Positions 4,769 through 8,565 of a stretch of DNA of 8,565 nt are shown one piece after another. The notes under the pieces are model-generated. The model had not been told where the DNA came from and did no database searches. It saw only the letters and a list, made by a program, of their open reading frames with translations. Both the position numbers and the translations under genes were made by a program. Source of the DNA: DATKEG01 sp035544515. GTDB taxonomy: Bacteria > Acidobacteriota > Vicinamibacteria > Fen-336. Positions within the stretch are counted from its first letter, which is position 1. Each line of letters begins with the position of its first letter. The DNA lies in the NCBI GenBank assembly GCA_035544515.1, contig DATKEG010000206.1, positions 1 through 8,565 on the forward strand, given 5' to 3'.

Positions 4769-6208
4769 TCAGCGCAGGCCCAGGTCTGTGAGCACCTTGG
4801 GTTCCGTTTCCTCCATGGCCAGCAAGGCGTGGCAGGCGCTGCAGTCCTGCGTGATGACGCGTCCGTCGGGGGTCTTGTGTTCGTCGTCGTGGCAGCGGAA
4901 GCAGCCGGGGAAATCGTCGTGACCCACGTTGTTCGCGTAGGTGCCCCACCGCACGTTCATCTCCGGGAAGACGTTGCGGAGGTAGATGGCCTGCGCGACC
5001 TCCACCGCCGCATCGACGTCCTTCCGCCGCTCCCGGTACACCGCCGGTTGCCCGTCGCGGTAGAAGGCCACCAGCCCCTCCGCGATCGAGCGCGCGGCGG
5101 TCTCGCGGTCCGGGTAGTCGGCGCGCAAAAGGCGCACCGTTTCCTTCCGCGCCCAGGGCAGGGTCGGGCTGATGCGGCCGTCGCCGATCGCGCGGTCCAC
5201 GCCCCGCTCGGGCAGGTCGAAGGCGTGCGAGGGCCGGTTGTGGCAATCCATGCAGTCCATGGCCCTCCACTCCCCGGCCCCGTCCGCGCTCGGCGCCTCC
5301 GCCGTCGCGTACTCCACCACCTGGCCGCTGTCGTCGCGGTAACGCACGCGCGGGATCACCTGGCGCTTGTCGTCCGTGGTGAGGTAGTGGATGCGTTCGG
5401 TCGCGTCGAGGTGGCGTCCGTGGATGCCGGCCGCGCCCTTCGGGCCCTGCCCGCCGATCCGCAGCATGAGCACGCTCGTGGACGGCGTGTTCGCCTCGTC
5501 CTCCGCGTACTTCGTCTTCACCACCAGCTTGTCGCCGTGGAACTTGCTCGGCCAATGGCACGTCTCGCACGTCTCGCGCGCGGGGCGCAGCTCGCGCACC
5601 GGTGACGGGATGGGCCGCGAGTACGTGCCGGCGGCGACGGCGAGGACCTGTCGCGCGCCCGAGAGCTTGGAACGGACGAACCAGGACGCGCCGGCTCCGA
5701 TGTGGCACTGCACGCAGCCCACGCGCGAGTGGGGCGAGTCCACGAAGGCGGTGTATTCGGGCGCCATCACCGTGTGGCAGGTGAGCCCGCAGAACTGTGT
5801 CGAGTCCATGTACTCGACGCCGCGGTACGTCGCGGCGCCCAGGATGGCCACGTTGAGCAGCGTGGCCGTGGCCACGAGGCCGGCCGCGCGGCGGAGCACG
5901 GGACGGTTGAGGTCGATGCGCGGGTATTCCTCGGGCAACGCCTTCCGCGCGCGCAGCCTGCGGCGCCGCCAGAGAAGGCCGACGGGGATGAGGAGGAGGC
6001 CGGCCACGAACACGGCGGGCAGCACCAGGAAGAGGAGGATGCCCGCGTAGGAGTGGATCGGCCCCCCGTGCAGCACCTCGACCGCCCAGAAGCCCACCAT
6101 GGTGAGCGCGGCGCTCGTGGTCAGCACCGCGCCGGTCAGCGTCACCGCGTTCGTTCCCAGATAGACGATCGGCCGCGCCCAGCGTCCCAGCGGCCCGCGT
6201 GATGACAT
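4769..6208 (-). CDS. NapC/NirT-type inner-membrane multihaem cytochrome, ImcH-like
   Basis: The 479-residue protein starts at ATG 6208, six bases or so after GGGAGGG; upstream in-frame starts would add only Arg-rich, non-conserved sequence. Three membrane helices lie at about 13-46, 53-80 and 105-130. A periplasmic part follows with six haem sites: C140-GLT-C144-H (a CX3CH), C165VQCH, C214ETCH, C319MDCH, C436FRCH and C456SACH. The block around residues 140-185 (CHTVMAPEY, SPHSRVGC, CHIGAGASWFVRSKLSG) is the NapC/NirT-like quinol-dehydrogenase core. The C-terminal half (FPEMNVRWGTY, FPGCFRCHDDEH, CSACHALLAMEE) is the layout I associate with Geobacter ImcH relatives; ImcH is described with seven haems, so this form may have one fewer. 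The inferred role is menaquinol oxidation at the inner membrane and electron delivery to periplasmic cytochromes. It is divergent from the decahaem gene, with 266 bases between them. Confidence 0.85.
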   Translation of the reverse strand: MSSRGPLGRWARPIVYLGTNAVTLTGAVLTTSAALTMVGFWAVEVLHGGPIHSYAGILLFLVLPAVFVAGLLLIPVGLLWRRRRLRARKALPEEYPRIDLNRPVLRRAAGLVATATLLNVAILGAATYRGVEYMDSTQFCGLTCHTVMAPEYTAFVDSPHSRVGCVQCHIGAGASWFVRSKLSGARQVLAVAAGTYSRPIPSPVRELRPARETCETCHWPSKFHGDKLVVKTKYAEDEANTPSTSVLMLRIGGQGPKGAAGIHGRHLDATERIHYLTTDDKRQVIPRVRYRDDSGQVVEYATAEAPSADGAGEWRAMDCMDCHNRPSHAFDLPERGVDRAIGDGRISPTLPWARKETVRLLRADYPDRETAARSIAEGLVAFYRDGQPAVYRERRKDVDAAVEVAQAIYLRNVFPEMNVRWGTYANNVGHDDFPGCFRCHDDEHKTPDGRVITQDCSACHALLAMEETEPKVLTDLGLR

Positions 6209-6385
6209 GGTCCCTCCCGGGGCGCCGGCGCTGCCGATTCCGTGCCCGGCACCCCCGCCGTACGAACGTCCGCCCGAGCGCTTCGGAGCATTCGAGCGGT
6301 CCGCACGATTTGCGCGCGCGCCGTCGGTCCCGCGCAATCCTGGCGACCTTCCCGCCCGGTCCGCCATGCCGCGTGAGTTGCGTGT

Positions 6386-6399
6386 ACCAGTTAGCTGGT
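6386..6399. promoter_or_regulatory. 14-bp inverted repeat in the divergent intergenic region
   Basis: ACCAG-TTAG-CTGGT has 5-bp arms. It lies in the 266-bp gap between the divergent ImcH-like and decahaem genes, where an operator serving both directions could sit. Arms this short arise by chance often, so it is only a candidate. Confidence 0.25.
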
Positions 6400-6428
6400 T
6401 CATGCGACCGGCCTTCCATCATTGCGGG

Positions 6429-6444
6429 CGGCCTCGCATTTGCT
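6429..6444 (+). promoter_or_regulatory. Sigma-54-like element upstream of the decahaem gene
   Basis: CGGCCTC-GCAT-TTGCT has a perfect -12 element (TTGCT) and the invariant GG at the correct spacing, but only GGC of the -24 heptamer matches. Transcription would start near 6455, just before the GGGAGG site (6462-6467) of the ATG at 6475. It gains some weight from the perfect sigma-54 site elsewhere in the window, but it is weak alone. Confidence 0.3.
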
Positions 6445-6474
6445 GTGCGGGTAGCGAGAACGGGAGGTGGCGTA

Positions 6475-7389
6475 ATGAAGGGACCTCGGATCGGGCTGTT
6501 GGCGGTGCTCGTGGCCTTGCCGCTCGCCACGTTCTGGGCTGCCGCCCCTCAGGCCGCCGCGTCCGCGCCCGCGTCAGCCTCGGCCGGCGTGGACTTCGAC
6601 GTGAACACCTGCGACTCGTGTCACGACAGCGCGTTGGCGAGCATGAAGACCACCCCGCACGCCGGGCTGGAGCAGAGCTGCGCCTCGTGCCACGACGGCG
6701 TGACCGCGCACGTCAAGGCCCAGATGGAGGGGACGGAGGCGCCGACACCGTCGCTGAGCAAGCTGAGCGCCGAGGCGTTGAGCGGTAAGTGCCTCACCTG
6801 CCACGACAATGGGCGTCAGGCGAACTGGGCCGGCGGCGCGCACGACCGCAAGGACGTGAGCTGCACGTCCTGCCACAGCGTGCACACGTTCAAATCCGTG
6901 AAAGGGCAACTGAAAACCGCACGCGACGCGGAGACCTGCTTCACGTGTCACCAGCAGATCCGCGCCAAGGGGATGCGTGCCTCCCACCACCCGGTGCGTG
7001 AAGGGCTGATGTCGTGCGGGAGCTGCCACGACCCCCACGACGGGACCCGCACCAAGATGGTGTCGGCCGACTACGTCAACGAGAAGTGCCTGGAGTGCCA
7101 CACCGAGAAGCGGGGACCCTTCCTCTGGGAGCACGCCCCGGTTCGCGAGAACTGCCTCAACTGCCACGACGCGCACGGCTCGAACCACGAGAAGCTGCTG
7201 GTCGCCAAGCAGCCGTACCTCTGCCAGCGGTGCCACCTCAACACGCGGCATCCGGGGACGCTCTACGACGGGCGCAACGTCACCCTGGCGCCGAGCGCCA
7301 GCAACCGCCTGATCGAGCACTCCTGCCGGAACTGCCACCAGAACATCCACGGGGGCAACGCGCCTTCGGGGCCGTACCTCGGGAGGTAG
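6475..7389 (+). CDS. DmsE/MtrA/PioA-family decahaem c-type cytochrome
   Basis: The 304-residue protein has a signal peptide (1 to about 30, with an Ala-rich stretch) and ten CXXCH haem sites at Cys 46, 69, 106, 130, 155, 181, 205, 227, 250 and 284. Haem number, size and signatures such as CTSCHSVHTF, CGSCHDPHDG, CLNCHDAHGS and the CQRCH-LNTRHPGT segment are those of the DmsE family, which includes MtrA and PioA. These proteins form a rod of stacked haems inserted into an outer-membrane barrel and conduct electrons across that membrane. The ATG follows GGGAGGTGG; upstream codons in frame lack conservation. The barrel gene starts two bases after the stop, and the ribosome site for that gene (GGGAGG, 7381-7386) lies within the last codons here. 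Co-production of the two conduit parts is therefore strongly implied. Confidence 0.95.
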   Translation: MKGPRIGLLAVLVALPLATFWAAAPQAAASAPASASAGVDFDVNTCDSCHDSALASMKTTPHAGLEQSCASCHDGVTAHVKAQMEGTEAPTPSLSKLSAEALSGKCLTCHDNGRQANWAGGAHDRKDVSCTSCHSVHTFKSVKGQLKTARDAETCFTCHQQIRAKGMRASHHPVREGLMSCGSCHDPHDGTRTKMVSADYVNEKCLECHTEKRGPFLWEHAPVRENCLNCHDAHGSNHEKLLVAKQPYLCQRCHLNTRHPGTLYDGRNVTLAPSASNRLIEHSCRNCHQNIHGGNAPSGPYLGR

Positions 7390-7391
7390 CG

Positions 7392-8565
7392 ATGAAGCGC
7401 ATGGCATACGCAGCGTTCGTGCTGGCCCTGGCCGTCCCGGCCCTGGCCCAGTCACCGGCGCCGGCCGACGAGACGGCCGCGGCCGGCAGTGCCGCCGAGG
7501 CGAGCGACGAGGCGCAGCGGGTCCCCGCGCCCGGCGGCCTGCCGCCGGCCGAGCTGGCCGTGCCCTGGAAGCTCCGCCAGGTGGACGTCGGCTTCTTCTC
7601 GCCCCACAACGACACCGGCTCGGGCAAGTTCCTCGAGTACCGCTCGATCCCGGAATACGGCGCCGTGCCGTTCGTCCGCTTCGCGGGCAACGAGAAGTTC
7701 CGCTACGACTTCGCGGCCTGGAACGCGCTGGAGGACACCGCGCGCTACCAGTTCCGCGCCGATCCCGGGCCGGTGCGCATCGAGGCTCTCTACCAGCGCG
7801 TGCCGCACCTGTTCGGTACGGCCAACCGGTCGTTGCTCGCCGACGTCGGCGGGGGCAGCTTCGCCCTGGCCAACGCCCAGCAGCAGGAGTGGCAGCGCGC
7901 GATCGAGCAGCAGCACGCGGCCAACCGCGCCGGCGTCAACTTCACGTTCCTGAACAACCTCGTGGAGAACGCCGTCGCCTCGAGCGCGCCCATCGACGTG
8001 CGGCTCCTGCGCCAGCGCGGCCACGTGGACATCGACCTGACGCGCGACGCGCCGGTGGCGGTGCGGCTGAGCTACTTCCAGGAGAACCGGCGCGGCAACC
8101 GGGGATCCGGCACCTCCTTCGGCTTCAGCAACGTGGTGGAGACGGCCGAGCCCATCGACTATCGCACCCGCGACCTGGGCCTGAGCGCGGAGTGGACGCA
8201 GCCCTGGGGACTCGTGCGCGGGGCGGCCCACTTCAACCAGTTCACCAACCACATCCCGGTGCAGACGTTCGACAACCCGTTCCGCGCCACGGACGCCACC
8301 GACGCCTCCGCCTACAGCGCGCCGGGGTCGGGATCGATCGGCGGCGCCTCGTTCGGGCGCCTGGCCCTGCCCCCCGACAACAAGGCCATGACCGGCTCCA
8401 TCGGCGCCGCCTTCAAGTTCGCCAAGAAGGCGCGCCTCACCGTGGACGCGTCGCTCGGGCAGTGGACGCAGGACGAGGCGTTCATCCCCTTCACCACCAA
8501 CAGCGCGATCACGGTGCCGTTTCCGGCCACCGATCCCTCGCACCTGCCGACGCGCAGCCTGGACG
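7392..8565 (+). CDS. MtrB/PioB-family outer-membrane beta-barrel protein (3' end outside window)
   Basis: The frame is open from ATG 7392 to the window end, giving 391 residues of a longer protein. A signal peptide (1-19, ending PALA) is followed by an Ala/Glu-rich linker to about residue 55. Amphipathic beta strands with many aromatic residues follow, including FAGNEKFRYDFAAWNA, ALYQRVPHLFGTANRS, VRLSYFQENRRGN and DYRTRDLGLSAEWTQPW. These are typical of the MtrB/PioB decahaem-associated barrel, which encloses the decahaem protein and insulates its haem chain in the outer membrane. The visible part contains no Cys, so it lacks the N-terminal CXXC motif known in Shewanella MtrB. The GGGAGG site ends five bases before the ATG. 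The direct pairing with the decahaem gene supports the call. Confidence 0.9.
   Translation, partial: MKRMAYAAFVLALAVPALAQSPAPADETAAAGSAAEASDEAQRVPAPGGLPPAELAVPWKLRQVDVGFFSPHNDTGSGKFLEYRSIPEYGAVPFVRFAGNEKFRYDFAAWNALEDTARYQFRADPGPVRIEALYQRVPHLFGTANRSLLADVGGGSFALANAQQQEWQRAIEQQHAANRAGVNFTFLNNLVENAVASSAPIDVRLLRQRGHVDIDLTRDAPVAVRLSYFQENRRGNRGSGTSFGFSNVVETAEPIDYRTRDLGLSAEWTQPWGLVRGAAHFNQFTNHIPVQTFDNPFRATDATDASAYSAPGSGSIGGASFGRLALPPDNKAMTGSIGAAFKFAKKARLTVDASLGQWTQDEAFIPFTTNSAITVPFPATDPSHLPTRSLD

Noticed and set aside
4686..6530. 614-residue minus-strand frame overlapping the ImcH-like gene
   Set aside because: It is an Arg/Gly/Pro-rich shadow in an alternate frame without domain signatures; the overlapping frame has six haem motifs and membrane helices.
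7452..8543. 363-residue minus-strand frame opposite the MtrB/PioB gene
   Set aside because: It is an antisense shadow with low-complexity composition; the plus strand has a signal peptide and family motifs.

Overview
The window is high-GC DNA carrying an accessory cluster for respiratory electron transfer out of the cell. It combines quinol-oxidising inner-membrane cytochromes, periplasmic carriers and a decahaem/outer-membrane-barrel conduit. Base composition and gene content fit a soil, sediment or subsurface bacterium of the kind found among Myxococcota (Anaeromyxobacter-like), Acidobacteriota, Desulfobacterota/Geobacter relatives or similar uncultured phyla. The sequence alone does not fix the taxon. 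I see no rRNA, tRNA, CRISPR or transposase gene.

Layout. Bases 1-150 are the C-terminal end of a class I cytochrome c. Bases 163-948 on the minus strand are a broken region: a universal stress protein gene with at least three frameshifts, joined abruptly to the 3' end of a second cytochrome c paralogous to the first. Bases 949-1307 have no gene but hold regulatory sequence: a full-consensus sigma-54 promoter facing the stress gene, a weaker sigma-54-like site facing the other way, and a 16-bp inverted repeat touching a sigma-70-like promoter. Bases 1308-3966 are a plus-strand operon: a BldC/MerR-type HTH regulator, an 11-haem membrane-anchored cytochrome, a cytochrome b and a monohaem cytochrome c. 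Bases 4096-4294 hold a frameshifted remnant of a small membrane protein, abutting tail to tail a cytochrome cut off after three haems (minus strand). Next on the minus strand is an intact NapC/NirT-type six-haem inner-membrane cytochrome resembling ImcH (4769-6208). Divergent from it are a DmsE/MtrA/PioA-type decahaem cytochrome (6475-7389) and an MtrB/PioB-type outer-membrane barrel (7392 to the window end, incomplete).

How the genes could work together (inference from families). The cytochrome b plus 11-haem pair resembles the Geobacter CbcBA type of quinol oxidase, and the NapC-like protein resembles ImcH. Both would take electrons from the quinol pool at the inner membrane. The monohaem cytochrome would carry electrons across the periplasm to the decahaem protein seated in the MtrB/PioB barrel, which passes them through the outer membrane to an external acceptor such as metal oxide, an electrode or a partner cell. 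An extracellular MtrC-like partner is not in the window. The reverse direction (uptake, as in PioAB) cannot be excluded.

Two places, near 333 and near 4290, look like seams where unrelated truncated genes meet. They are either real rearrangement scars or assembly joins, and they limit how far gene order across them can be trusted.
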